In this document: piece after piece, positions 13,923 through 26,079 of the stretch
How positions within the stretch are numbered: the stretch's first letter is position 1
Layout of the letters: each line of letters starts with the position of its first letter
NCBI RefSeq assembly: GCF_014805625.2
Contig: NW_023998423.1
Span: 15,511,229 to 15,575,228, forward strand
Length of the DNA: 64,000 nucleotides
Direction of reading: 5' to 3'
Origin: Glossina fuscipes
Taxonomy: Eukaryota > Arthropoda > Insecta > Diptera > Glossinidae
The notes under the pieces: generated by a model
Seen by the model: the letters and a program-made list of their open reading frames with translations, nothing else
What the model was told of the DNA's origin: nothing
Databases searched by the model: none
Position numbers and translations under genes: made by a program

Positions 13923-16169
13923 GTAAACAATATGCATGAGTTTTATTAACAATGTCTAACAAGAAAACATTAGAAAACATTACGTTCTTTGTTGAGAAGT
14001 TTTGCAAGGAAAACAAAAGTAATGAACATGAAAAACAAAATAATATTTAACTTAAACCGATTTGAACTTTTTATCAAATCTGTAAAAGCTAAGGAAAATC
14101 TATTAATTTTAAGCTATGAATATTCCAAGTATTCGTCATAGGATAAACGTTAATTGCAATGAAATTAACTTTCAATTAGAAAATTAATATTTGTGTGTGA
14201 GCGATATCAAGCCTCAAATTTGCTTTTAATTACTTGGAAACTCTGCGCGTACTTAACAAATATATGAGAGTTAGAAATTTCTCCCTTGGTATAAAAATTA
14301 TTAATTAGTAGATCCCTTACTTTGTTATGTACGTAGAGGTATGCAATAGTTCATCGTTTATTGCATGCTATTAAAATCTTACTCGGCTTCACTTTCAGAA
14401 ATACCGAGAAGTCATCGGAAATAATAAAAATTCTAACGCTCGTTATCGTCCTCGCCTGAAGTCCAAATTTTTCTATTAGAAAGAATCTGCTCAAGTACCC
14501 AATTGCTCTTAGCGAAACTTTCTTCTCTCCTCGGGCAGGACTGTCCATTATCTTTGTCATTTCTTAAACCCGAAAAAAAAGAAGAGGAATATATTCAAAG
14601 GTCAAGATTTTTCAAAGAAATAAACGTCATTAGGTGAAATCGTGGATCGATTTTAAACAACACTCAAAACAGTTGCCCTGCAAATGTTTGCCAACGTAGA
14701 GTGGCGACAGGCCATCATACCAAACGATAATAGAGTGATGGACGATTTTAGAGCACAGGGAAAACGGATTAGTCTTCACACAATTATTTTTTGAAGAGTT
14801 TGAAAATCCTCATTAGTTTTCGAACTCAAAAAAGGTCAGATCCCGCGCCTTAAGAGCCAATTACATCTCAAACCCAAACAGTGAATACAACACTTAGCAA
14901 GGATCAAAAACTTTTATATTAATACATATTCGCGAGAGATATTCGGCTTACAATACTTAGTTACTAATGCTATCGGAAGGCATAAATTGCTATATATAAT
15001 TAAAAAATATTGTAATTAAAATGTTCTTCAGTTTACTATGAGAATGAATTCCACAGCTGCATTGCTTATATAAACTTTGTAGCCCTATTATGACACATTT
15101 TTTCCCCAAAAGTAACGAAATAGACAGGAATAGTGACTAACAAGTCAATGCTCGCGGATGTGGCAGAGTTTCCTAAAGTCATAACTAACTTCAGTGACTG
15201 CTCTGTTGGTAAAAGCTTATGTCTTATGGATTGAGTACACACCCACGAGGCTGCTGCACGCCACCTCCCTCTATTCCTCTCTGTGGTAATTTCCTTCTGA
15301 CCATCGCTCTACCACACGAGCAGCGGACGTACGGTGAAAAAAAAACTGCTTCGATTATTAGAAAGCATTGTTACTTGGATTTCTCCTTATTTTACTTTTG
15401 ACTTTCGGCCAGTTTCTCGACTTGTTACTACATTATGATGTAATACAATATGATGTGATCGATGTAACTCCAAAATTGATTCTAACTCTAAGATAATAGA
15501 AAATTCCAACAAAGTGATCAATCAGCCGCTTTTATCTGCTTTAATCAGCGTCTAGACTTTAGACTAATAATGACTAATATCCATCTATTTATTCTTTTGG
15601 TAAAGTTTCGCATATTTAGTTTTTTATTATTTAAATTTAAATATTTAAGAACTTTTTGGTTCATTTCTTTCATGGACATTTTAAAGGTACTTGGAAAACA
15701 CAATATCAATACAATGGCTAACTTTGTTAAAATAATTACACTAATCAACAGACAAGAAAGTTATATTCGGCAGTTGTCGTTTCTCTCATACTTACCACTA
15801 TCCTTTTCGCTTTCTACTCACCAAGTTCTTTTATTTGATACCCATATCGCTGATATTATTAAGAAAAAATTCATTTATTTTGTCGCAATGTCTAACATAT
15901 TCATTTAAGAATTAACCTATTGCTGGGCAGGTAATATATCTGCACTTGAGGTATGTACAAAATAGTTTTAAACATGCTGTGCTTTTTTCCTTATGATAAA
16001 TAAGCATAAAATCTCAAAAAACGAAAAAAATAAAATTTAATCATTTGTAACTTTGTGTGGGCATGGCCCACTCTTTCCACTTTCGTATATAAAGTAAAGT
16101 CATTTTCACTACCAACCTGCGTGTAAAAGCTTCCAATGTTCCTTATTGACATTTGATAGAGAGATGGAG

Positions 16170-16219
<50 letters not shown>

Positions 16220-17726
16220 GATGTCTTCATTTTTGTGATCATAAAAGTACCAACGACAAGCACCACACAGACACACACTCACACTCAGATACGTACCCAC
16301 ACATACACATAAGCGGACAGACATTCAGAATTTCATGCTCATTAAGAATATATATACTTCATAGACTCTCCTTCAGGGCTGAGTATAATCAGTTTTTTTT
16401 TTTTAATAACTATAACCGCCAATCTTACCTGCTAATGCTCTTCCGATTTTAGTCCTAGAAATTATTTCTTTAGTCTAAATGTTATAATAACTATTAAAAT
16501 AATAATAATAATAATAATAAATACGCTTAATTAAATTAAGGAGTTTAAGAAATTTAAAAAGTTTAGAAGTTTTTTTATTATTAATAAAATGCAAATAATT
16601 AATAATAAGAGAAAAAAAATATGAGAAAAGGGCAACTGTAGTCCATTCATATTTTGTGTGTAACGTATTTTTATGCGAAAGTTTCGAACTAATCTTAAAA
16701 CCCTTTGTTGAATGTACACTAATAGCCATATTGTGAGCAGGATCAAAGGGACCTCAAACGCTTCGAATCATTTCTTTGTTTTGAGGTTTGCGTAAGTTAG
16801 CGGCCTTCGTTTCTAACCAAATTAATATTTGGGTCATTTTACTGTGGCTTTTTCCCCGGAATACCTGAATTAATACAATGTCAACAGAAAAAATATATAA
16901 CAAAAAATGCATTGTTTGCTCTCATGACTAATGGCCGGAAACAATGCCAGAATCGAATTAAGAATCGAAAACAAGATGATAGATAATATTTAATAGTCAT
17001 TTGTTTTAGGCAATTAAGAATTTTGAATAATTTTTTTTTTAAATTTGTTTTGGAAAATTCGACAATATTTGTGCATCTTTTCCGAAGTTCATCGAAATTA
17101 AATTATTTTTGCAGAAAGGGAAATTAGTTTACTTACTTTATCTCTTATGTATACTTAATAAGAATTAATGCTGCGGCGGTAACGTGATATCTTAATCTAC
17201 CATAAGTCATGCAATTTGATTCAATTATAAAAACAAAGTGAATTTATTTATTTATTTGAAAATCTATTGGTTTTCACACTCATTTATTGCCTACGCAAAG
17301 TAATCGTAAAAACGCGCATATAATTAATGTAAAGCAACATAGATTAGATGCTATAAATAACCATAACTAATAAACTTATATTGTGTTACAATAAGTTCAA
17401 CCAAAGAAGAACGTGGATGTACTAGAGTTCTCTCTCTGTTCTCTGGTGTTGCGCTATCATCTGTTGAGAGATAAAGGTGAACTTTAATTTAATTATTAAT
17501 GTTGAGTTCTTTGTGCAGATAAAGATTATCATTATTATTATTATTGTTATTATCATTATTATTAATTTTTTACACAGAGAAACCAAGGGTATCGGCTCTA
17601 TTGAAAACTCTACGCCACTGGAGATTTTATAATTATTATTGCAATTTAGATCATAGGACTCAAAGTAGAAAGACAAACACTAATTGCGGCTATCGGCATT
17701 TTATTACCCTACACCGCTTTTGGTAC
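13923..17726. other. Unassigned sequence with microsatellites
   Basis: Apart from (GA)n at 16172-16216, an (ATA)n at 16497-16521 and an ATT-rich tract at 17528-17566, nothing is recognisable. A small C-rich island at about 15240-15320 is not coding as far as I can see. Confidence 0.55.
16172..16216. repeat. (GA)n microsatellite
   Basis: About 22 uninterrupted GA dinucleotides, with a diverged GA-rich start from 16158. It explains poly(Arg-Glu) and poly(Ser-Leu) ORFs on both strands. Confidence 0.95.
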
Positions 17727-18477
17727 AAGGTATATTGAATTGGTGTATGTAACACGCAGGAGGGCTTGAGATAGATCCACCCTTTATTACACCAATCGAT
17801 TCACAATCATAATCTGAATGAATCTAAACCTGTCTGTCCGCCTGATATCTGTCCATATAAATTTGTGTTCAAGCTATAGGTCGCACTTTTTGAGACATTC
17901 TAATGAAATTTGATACAGTGACGTGTTTTAATCCACGGACGAACGCTGTTGAAAAATATAGCAATTTTCAAAATTTCTCGGCAAAGTTGACTAAGTAGTA
18001 CTATTTCGGTATTCTAAATTGGTATGAAAACTTTGAACCACCTGGGGAAATTTTTGAACTCTCTCTCATGTAACGAAAACTAAAGTTCATATGAGTAAAA
18101 GATATTAAGAGTTATTTAACATAAAAAATTAATTGTACCAAATTTGGATCATCTCGGCCTATTTTCTCGATCCTATCCTAACAAGGATTTTCACGAAAAT
18201 TGATCCTTTGTTAAGCAGAACAGTCTAAGTGATGATGGAAATTGACCTAATAAACCTTACAAAATTTGGACCATCCACGCCTATTTTTGGATCCTGCCCT
18301 ATGTAAGGATTAAACTTGTACTACATTAAGTTGAGTTTTGCGCCGTCTTCTCCATAAATATATACATGAAAAATATGTCTTTCTATATATAACAAAAATA
18401 AGAATTGCTTTAGAGAATGTGGTGTAGGGTATTTGATGGTCGGCCTTGCCCGACTATATTGTTCCTACTTGTTTTTT
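17727..18477 (+). mobile_element. Family-1 dispersed repeat, near-complete copy (about 750 bp)
   Basis: It starts at AAGGTATATTGAATTGG, has CTTGAGATAGATCCACC and CTGTCTGTCCGCCTG, and ends GGTATTTGATGGTCGGCC then TTGCCCGACTATATTG. With the copy at 49229-50055 it defines both ends of the family. I see no terminal inverted repeats and no ORF of its own, so it behaves as a non-autonomous element. Confidence 0.75.
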
Positions 18478-21006
18478 TAAAGATGGACTAGATGATAATT
18501 TTGGGCGTTTTAATAAAATTAAATATTTTACTAGTATTCAGTTCTTAGTGCTTTCAACATCTCCTTTGAGTGAATACGAGCTTTCAAATATTGGAAAGTT
18601 TTTGGCATTCACCAAATTCAAGTATATGCTTAATCGTGAGAATAAACTTCTTAAGGTGCTAAAGAATCCATTGGTGTGTTGCAAGAGGACGACCAAAGCG
18701 AATTCTTGCAAGCATTTTGATCTTGACTTTTTCGAAGTTGATTGTATGAAGTGATAGAACCATGTTAGGATGAATAAGCAAATAGTGTGGATGATATCTA
18801 ATCCTTGGATTCGACTCCGAGCGCTGTTCATTCTTCGTTTAAGTAAGTAACAGGCAATGGTATTCGTTAGTAAGTTACTTAATTCAGTTAATTCCAGTTG
18901 AAATTCAAGGGGATTTCGAATAACTTTCATGACCGGCAAACTATTTGTGATTGATAACCGGTTTCAGTGAAGATTAATAACGAGCCTTTACCAAGTAAAA
19001 GCATTATAGTGCGGCTCGGCCTATCATTAAATATGCTATGCCAGTTCGCTTAATCTAGTTGTTTATATAAAGACTTTTCAAAATATGAAAAGTTGTAGAA
19101 AAACAGGTGTGATGCGAAGCTTTCTCAATAGCCCTCGTCCTTGAATCACAATATGCCAGCGGAAAATATTTCATCGGAATATCTCAAAACTGACGATCGA
19201 AGAAACGGTCGAACACAAGAAAACAAGACGGATGGACGGACAAGCTTAATGATCGATGAATCGAGGAATGAATCTTTTTCAAGAATTTCAATAATTTCGA
19301 CCTTCCACACGTGCCAATTATTTACCGAAACAAATGTTATCACTGATGATGGCAAGCAATAAGAAAAACCTTACCATTCTTGCATGTTTTCAATACTGTC
19401 CTCCCTGGGCAAATATAACTTTCCATTTACTTTACTTACTCTTTATTCATCCTCGCTATTCTCACTCCTTATTCTTTGCTATATACATACAGCAAGTATC
19501 TAACACATATAAAGGAGAATATTGCATCCGCAAAGGTGTTTATTGTATGAGAAGCTTAAGTTGAGATAAGAAAGGTAATAAGTCGATTACAATCGATATA
19601 TTCTTATTAGTTGTTAATGATTTAAAAAAAAAAAAAAAAACAAAAAAAAAACAAAAAAAAGGGAAAAGGAACTCGCATATAACGATTTTATTTCGTAGTT
19701 GATTGCTCATCCTCTCCTTGTACAGGGGTTTACAAGTATTCTAACGTGTTTCCGCATGTAATTCCAGCGTTTAATAGCGAAAGCAAAAAAAAAAAAGAAA
19801 AGAAAAACGAAAGTAGACATAACGGAAAATGAAATGTTGGTTTATTTTATGGATGTTTTATCCTTTATGGCATTATTTACTGCTCATTTCTTCTTCGTCT
19901 TCTTCTTCCTCTTTTACTATTTATTTTTTCTTTTTTATTGCTGAAATCCACTCTTAATTTTCACACAACATAAAGTTTTTTGAAAATAATATCGTTCTCA
20001 TGCACTTTTTGTGGCGCAGCTTTTTTTTTTTTTTCTAGTTTACATTCGCTTGTTATCTTATCTTTACGTTCGAGGAAGAACTGTCAAATGGCTAAAGCAA
20101 TAAATTTGTAAATTTTGTTATCAAGGGAAAATATAATTTTTTGCTTTCACACTTCTTGCTTGCCCTTAAAGTGTTTTATATTTAGCGGTTTTTTTTTTTT
20201 TTTTCTTTTTTACTTAATTCATAATAAACGTGAAATTTCCTCAAATTTCTTTGAAAATTTAGCTTTAAGTAGTTTTTGATGGTTACCCTTAAGAGTAAAA
20301 AATGTATGTGCAATCGTCTTATTTTCACCAAGAAAAACAGGAAAAGCGAAAAGAAAAAGAAAGAAAAATAAAATAACAAAAAAAAAAAAAAAATTGTTGG
20401 CAGCGAATGCTTTTTATGATAACTTGAGATTTTACTCACAACAACAGCATTTACGTTATTCTACTCCCTACCGTTTCGCGTGTGCTGATGTTGTTGTCAA
20501 TTACTCGAAGGTGGTAGAGAAAGGAGATATAAACTCTCTTTACATTATAGTGACTGCTGATGCTTGTAATATTGTTGTTGTTGTTGTTAAAATGCATTTA
20601 AAGAAATTCTTTGGTTTTCTTCATTTTTTTTTTATTTTTTTTTTTCTTTTCCTTTATTATTATACATGGAAATAAATGAAAGTTGTTGAGGAGAGAAAAT
20701 AAAGTTTGAAGAAGTTTTTAACGGTACTCGAACTAAACTTGATGATAAGTTGCGATTGTGTCGTGAATTTTTATATTTTTATTACGTTTTGCTCTTGTTT
20801 TCTAAACTTGGCAAAACTATCGCATAGACTGGCTGTTGTTTATTAACAAAAGGATTCTTATACAAGAATGTAATCAACTTTTAAAGTTAAAGAAAAATAA
20901 AGGACAAGAAAATGAAATTTTATTTAGTTTGAAACGAAGCTGTTGACACCTAGAACTTCCTGCTTTTCGTTTTACTCTCGCCGAGCCGGAGAAAGTTTCT
21001 TTTGAT

Positions 21007-21009
<3 letters not shown>
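18478..21009. other. Unassigned sequence, low-complexity right half
   Basis: A 133-codon minus-strand ORF (18538-18939) overlaps a 102-codon plus ORF; neither shows a known motif. A reversed family-1 fragment lies at 19085-19275. From 19620 to 20660 the sequence is dominated by A, T and GAA/TTC tracts. Confidence 0.55.
19085..19275 (-). mobile_element. Family-1 repeat fragment, reverse orientation
   Basis: The plus strand shows GACGGATGGACGGACAAGCT, the reverse complement of the family's 'AGCTTGTCCGTCC' block, flanked by ATTTCATCGGAATATCTC and CGATGAATCGA. Both ends are eroded. Confidence 0.5.

Positions 21010-21057
<48 letters not shown>
21010..21057. repeat. 48-base uninterrupted T run
   Basis: The longest homopolymer in the window. 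On the minus strand it would be a poly(A) tail after the GC-richer block at 21058-21890, so it may mark a retroposed sequence. Confidence 0.9.
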
Positions 21058-21059
<2 letters not shown>

Positions 21060-21900
21060 TTGAAATATATAACAACACGTTAAGCGAATCTTGCTTATTA
21101 AGAGTGTACAGTTGATTACATACTAGTAATATTGTACATATACGACGATAGTCCCCGTAATATTTAACCTTATGTTGCCGTCTGGATACCGATGTCATCA
21201 TCGACAGTCTCGACATGGCGAAGGTTTAAGTGGATAGTCCTCAGTAGTTTACGTTCTCAGTGAGTTCGTACGGCGTACGCGCTCAAATAAACAGAATCTT
21301 CCCAATATAAACTATCTTACTGACGCCATCTATTAGTCACTGTCGCTTGCTTCACTGACACTGGGTATCACAGTTGACAAAGTACATTTTGCAGTGGCGT
21401 CCAATTGAACTTGCAGCTGATGGTTTATTACATTGCAAGTGACATTGTGTTTGTTGCAACGCCGTTGTGTGGTATAATCTCGTTCCCGGTGTAATTGAAG
21501 CCGAGTAAGTTACCAATGTAGAGAAGTCTGACACTTCTTTCACAACGATGCAACTCTAAGTTGAGGTGACAACGCGAATATCTCAATAGTTGGCTAAATC
21601 AAATAAGCTCGCTGGCAATCGCGGAAAAGTCCATAGAGTTGTAGCGAATCAATGTCGAGCGGAACTGTACGAGCTAGAAGACATTTCGAAGAGTGTAATG
21701 CATCGCATATTAACTGAGAATTTTGACAAGGGGAAAGGTCTCTGGCCATTTCACGAAAGGACATAAGGACTGCCGTGAGAACGTTTCAATCGACTCGTAT
21801 TCCGGGACGTTTTACAACAACAAATTTGAGATTTTGAATTGACTGAAAACCATGAAGAAGAAAACTTGCTTCGTTACTTCAGACTTGTGACGGATCTGAA
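21058..21900. other. GC-richer block of uncertain origin, possible old insertion
   Basis: More complex than its surroundings, bounded by a 48-T run and SINE copy 1. One plus-strand frame is open for about 55 codons around 21590-21760 (including SVMHRILTEN), weakly like a helix-turn-helix of a DNA transposase. This is too short to call. Confidence 0.35.
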
Positions 21901-22080
21901 AGCGTAGCCCTATAGGTAAAAAACACGACTACCAAGCCAGTGTTCACAGGTTCAAATGTCAGTGCGGTAGAGGGTCTTCAGGCCATATCCCTGTCTCTCT
22001 GCATTTCTTCACTTCTTTTTGACTATCGTCATGCTACAGGAATAGGAGACAGTAGTACGGGATATTAAAAAAAAAAAAAA
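21901..22080 (+). mobile_element. Probable tRNA-derived SINE, copy 1, with A tail
   Basis: The head (GCGTAGCCCTATAGG, ACACGACTACCAAGCCAGTG, ACAGGTTCAAATGTC) resembles a tRNA-like Pol III promoter: the last block is close to the B-box form GGTTCRANNCC. The body ends in a run of A (22067-22080). The copy at 44.65 kb aligns along the head and, with gaps, along a pyrimidine-rich body. Confidence 0.55.
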
Positions 22081-24252
22081 GATGAACTGAATCAATCCCG
22101 TCCGTATGCTACCAATGCCATCGCGTTCGTTATTTGGGATACGTGTGAGATAATTTCCACTGATTATCTTCAAGAAAAGAGAAAAAACGCCTAAGGGCCA
22201 GTTTTATACGAACTTTTTGGATGTTTGAGTGCCGCTTCACCAGTTCAGTCGAGTGTTCGTTGTGATGAAAATTTAAGAATTAAAGTTCAAATTAGTTTCT
22301 CCCGCATCCTATTCGTTAAACCTAAGCTTTTACTTTAGGTTTCCTTTTCCGAAATTGAAACAATAGATCGGTAATAAGGATCTTGAAAAACAACGAATGA
22401 ATAGAGAAGGCACGTAAAGAAAAGGTAGACCTGAGGCCCAATAATTCATAAGCGCTGATAAGTACAAATATTTAAATAAAGTATTCAGTCTAACCCGCTT
22501 CGAAATAAGAGCATTTTCAGATCTTAGTATGCTATAAACTAACGAAGTGGGTGGCTGAGTGATTCATTCTCAAGCGAAAGTAACTTTTTCAGTTATCATT
22601 CAATATATGATAAATAGGTGTGTGTGGTATTGGATTTTAAATCTTTAAGAGGCTTTAAAGTTACTTTGTCGATTTAAATTTTCTAATCCAGTTAATGATG
22701 TTTTATAATGAGAGGATTTTTCGTAGTGCCGGGGTTGCACTCGCCGATCAGCAGTTTTCATCTATTAGTTCACTTATATTTTCGGACCAAATATGCCAGA
22801 CTCTTTGTCTCTATTGTTTGCTATTTTCCTTCCAAAGATATTCAATACTCTGACGTAGTTTTATTCCATATCATATCGTTGCTTATGTTTTATATAAAAA
22901 TCAAGACCTTATTCCATCACGATACTCATACTACGTTCATCGTTTTTAAATCATTTGTCGGTCAGGTCTTTTTGTTAATCTTAAGGAGAGCTTAATAGTA
23001 CTCTGCGCTAAAAATGAGACTTCCACCGGACCTCACGTGCTGAAGGCGTTTAATTTTCAGCACTCTCTTCTCGACTCTCCTTTTCTTCCTAAGATCGAAA
23101 GAAAAAGATTGCCCATGGCAAGCTTGCCGGATCTTAGCTAAAAGCACATGTTTTCAGTTGAGATGCCTGCTGCTCGTCGCTGATAGTCGCTGTCCACTTG
23201 CTGCACCTCACTTATATATTAGCACTCTCCCTAAACGAAAAATACGTGAGACCAAAAGGAGGAAACGACTTTGCTCCTTACACAGTATTTTACATATGAT
23301 GGACCTGAAACTAAAATTAGTCTTGCGAATGACACATCAGATTTGAAAGTCTCTTTTACTTTATCCTTATCAGTGGCATGTCATCCCCGATGCCAAGAGG
23401 CTGTTTTCATGGAGTTTAGATCCAAGCACCTCAGACAGATTTCTCCGAAAATCTTTAAACCAAGTCCTTTAATGCATTCTATTCAAGGATTTTTAGTTTC
23501 CGTTATGGTGTGATAATACAAGTACGCCCCCAATAAACATTTTATCGTCGCCATCAATAAGGAAATGCAATAAAAAAATTCTCTTAAATTATTTAAACGC
23601 GTCGTTTACAGTGTGCAAATTTAACTTTTTCGTATCGTATTTGTGTTTAGTTTAGCACATAAAAAAAAAAAACATAGAGGAATGTGGCCAGAGTTTAAAC
23701 AAACAAAGATCTATGTACTAAGGGAGATACATTGAAAGGTTGCTTTAAACGATTCGAAACCCACGTAAGTACAAGTGAAACTGTTTAACACTTTATAATA
23801 ACACAATCAACGATAACAAGCTGCCGCTTAAGTGACTTTATACACGTGCTTGATAAACGTACTTTACACAGTCAAAGCCAAGTTGAAAGGGTGACTATTT
23901 AATAGACTGAGTATGGTCTTCTCATTTTCTTCTTCTTTCTCATTTTGTTCATTAAACGAACATTGAACTTTAATTGTTTTTCAAGTCTTATAACAATGGA
24001 TAGTACATGCACGAGTGTATATAAGATTACTCTCATGTATATATCAGTGAGAATATACTTGTACTTGCACTTTTTTACGGTCCACGAAACTCTTACGACG
24101 CACGGCATATGTTGCAAACAAAGCTTGTTAAAGGAAAAGATATCAAAAAAAAAAAAAGAAATGGGCAAAAAAAGGCAAATTTGCACTGCTTTGGCGTTTC
24201 ATAACACACACACACACACAAATTCACACATTTTTATGTACATATGTTTATG

Positions 24253-24286
<34 letters not shown>

Positions 24287-25144
24287 TATATCTTCCATTC
24301 CGCTGAGAGGCAAAGATTCGTTCCTGATCCTGAACATGATTTCACTTTAATTGGAAAAGGCGACAATTTAATTAAAAGCGTAAAACATTTTACGGAGTTC
24401 ATGTCCTTGCGCATAAATTGTATCGTGAAACAAAAAAAAAAAAAAAAGAAGAAGAAGAAGAAATAGAAAAAAAAAGAAAAGATTTTTACAACATTTTATA
24501 TGCAAAGTTTGGTAGTCGGAGAGCATTTTTATTGCAGAGCAGCGCAAAGTCTTTTAGCAGCAATAAACAACCTTCCCGGCCCACCATCATAGCATCACTT
24601 AAAGTTTCTTGTTCTGTCATCAAGTTACAATTAATAATGTTTTGGGTTTTTTGTTTCTCTTTCATTTCTGTAAATAAGCAGAATGAAAAAGAACTTTCTT
24701 TTTCACGCACAAAAAAGACAACAAGAACTTTCTTAAATAACGACGTATTTACTATGTAATTATGTATTATACTTCTCAACTTTAATTACAAGTAAATGCT
24801 TACGACGTGATCTTTTAAATATTCCTTTGAAATGTGAGAAAAAAATTTAAGTTTATTCCATAAAAATTCTCAACATAAAGGTTTGATGTCAAGGCCAAGC
24901 CTTTTATTACATTTAAGGTCTCCTTTTATGCTATAAGAATGTCTTAGTGAAAGTGTAGCATATTCATTACTGTAGATAAAAAGTTATATGTCTTTGAAGC
25001 CTTTACGCTTAAGGATTTTCTAAGGCACTTTGGAATAATTAAAAGCAGCTACGCAGCAACGATCTTAAAAGAGTTTTCTCTTTAACATAAGAAACAAAAA
25101 CATGATATCCTAGAAAAATAAAAAAATGCAGAGTTTCTTAAACT
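22081..25144. other. Unassigned sequence with poly(A), poly(T) and CA tracts
   Basis: Several ORFs of 60-170 codons (22708-22995, 23158-23513, 23945-24466) either read through homopolymers or show no recognisable domain. No splice-consistent chain was seen. Confidence 0.5.
24255..24283. repeat. 29-base T run beside (CA)n and A runs
   Basis: It lies between a short (CA)n (about 24204-24221) and an A-rich/GAA tract (24430-24480). The ORFs here with poly-Phe or poly-Lys are artefacts. Confidence 0.9.
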
Positions 25145-25902
25145 TTTATGTTTCACGGTATAAGAAGGCCAAAGAATATTTGTTTTGTGTAATAGATGTT
25201 ACTGGATCTAGAATATTTGAAAGAAAACTCATTACATTATTTTCCTTGAAATTTTGTGCTTTTTTACTGGAAGAGCGTACTATGAACACCTGTGGGCAAG
25301 TTACAGACCTGTCGATTTCTAATTTTTACGTTTATGTTTCATGAGATAAGGCCAAAGAACACTTTTTTTTGTTTAATAGATATTCGGAACCTTCTAGAAT
25401 ATTTGGAAGAAACACAAAGAATATTCTCCTTGAAATTTTGTGTTTTTACTGGAAGAGATCACCTGCTTACTATGAGCACCTGTGGGGAAGTTACAGGCTA
25501 ATGTTCTACCTGTCGATTTATAATTTTTACGTTTATGTTTCATGGGATAAGGTCAAAGAACACTTTTTTTTGTTTAATAGATATTCGGAACCTTCTAGAA
25601 TATTTGGAAAAAAAACTCATAACACACAAAGAATATTCTCCTTAAAATTGTGCGCTTTTACTAGAAGAGATCACTTGCACATCTGCTGTTAAGTTACAGA
25701 CTAATGTTCTACCTGTCGATTTATAATTTTTACTTTTTTTTTTCACGGAAAAGCCAGAAAAAAAATTTTTTTTTTGATAGATAACGATCTAGAGCAGTTG
25801 AAGGAAAACTCATTACCCAGAAAGAATATTCTCCTTGAAATTTCGTGCTTTTTCTGCAAGTCTGCCGGGAAGTTACAGACTAATGTTCTACCTGTTGGTT
25901 TC
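25145..25902. repeat. Four tandem units of about 170-200 bp
   Basis: Units begin at about 25145, 25331, 25532 and 25734. Shared blocks in order are TTTATGTTTCA, GGCCAAAGAA, TTGTTTAATAGATATTCGGA, TCTAGAATATTTGGAA, AATATTCTCCTTGAAATTTT, TTTTACTGGAAGAG, GTTACAGACTAATGTTCTAC and CTGTCGATTTATAATTTTTA. Units 2 and 3 are the most alike and unit 4 the most decayed. Small overlapping ORFs here reflect the repeat. Confidence 0.88.
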
Positions 25903-26079
25903 TTACTTCTCTAATACACCAAAAAATGTCTTCGGAAACGGCTGTGGGGACCAAATGTAATCCCATACATGCTTTAAGTTAGAATAAGTAAGTATTTTAC
26001 ATATTTTCCCTATTAAATCTATCATATAAGGTTTAGTGATAGTAGCAGCATCCTGACGTCTTGAACAAACTATGACCAT

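Noticed and set aside
15991..16452. ORFs of 71-99 codons on both strands
   Set aside because: They read through the (GA)n microsatellite, giving alternating Ser-Leu or Arg-Glu; no coding evidence.
18538..18939. 133-codon minus-strand ORF
   Set aside because: No known motif, an open frame also exists on the opposite strand, and there are no convincing splice or start signals.
21590..21770. Possible mariner-type transposase helix-turn-helix (SVMHRILTEN)
   Set aside because: Only about ten suggestive residues, with no catalytic acidic motifs downstream and a stop soon after.
23945..24466. 173-codon plus-strand ORF, the second longest in the window
   Set aside because: It runs through a T run, a CA run and ends in poly-Lys; the middle has no recognisable domain.
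25145..25902. Regular spacing considered as a CRISPR array
   Set aside because: Units are about 200 bp with no distinct short repeat and spacer, and the genome is eukaryotic.
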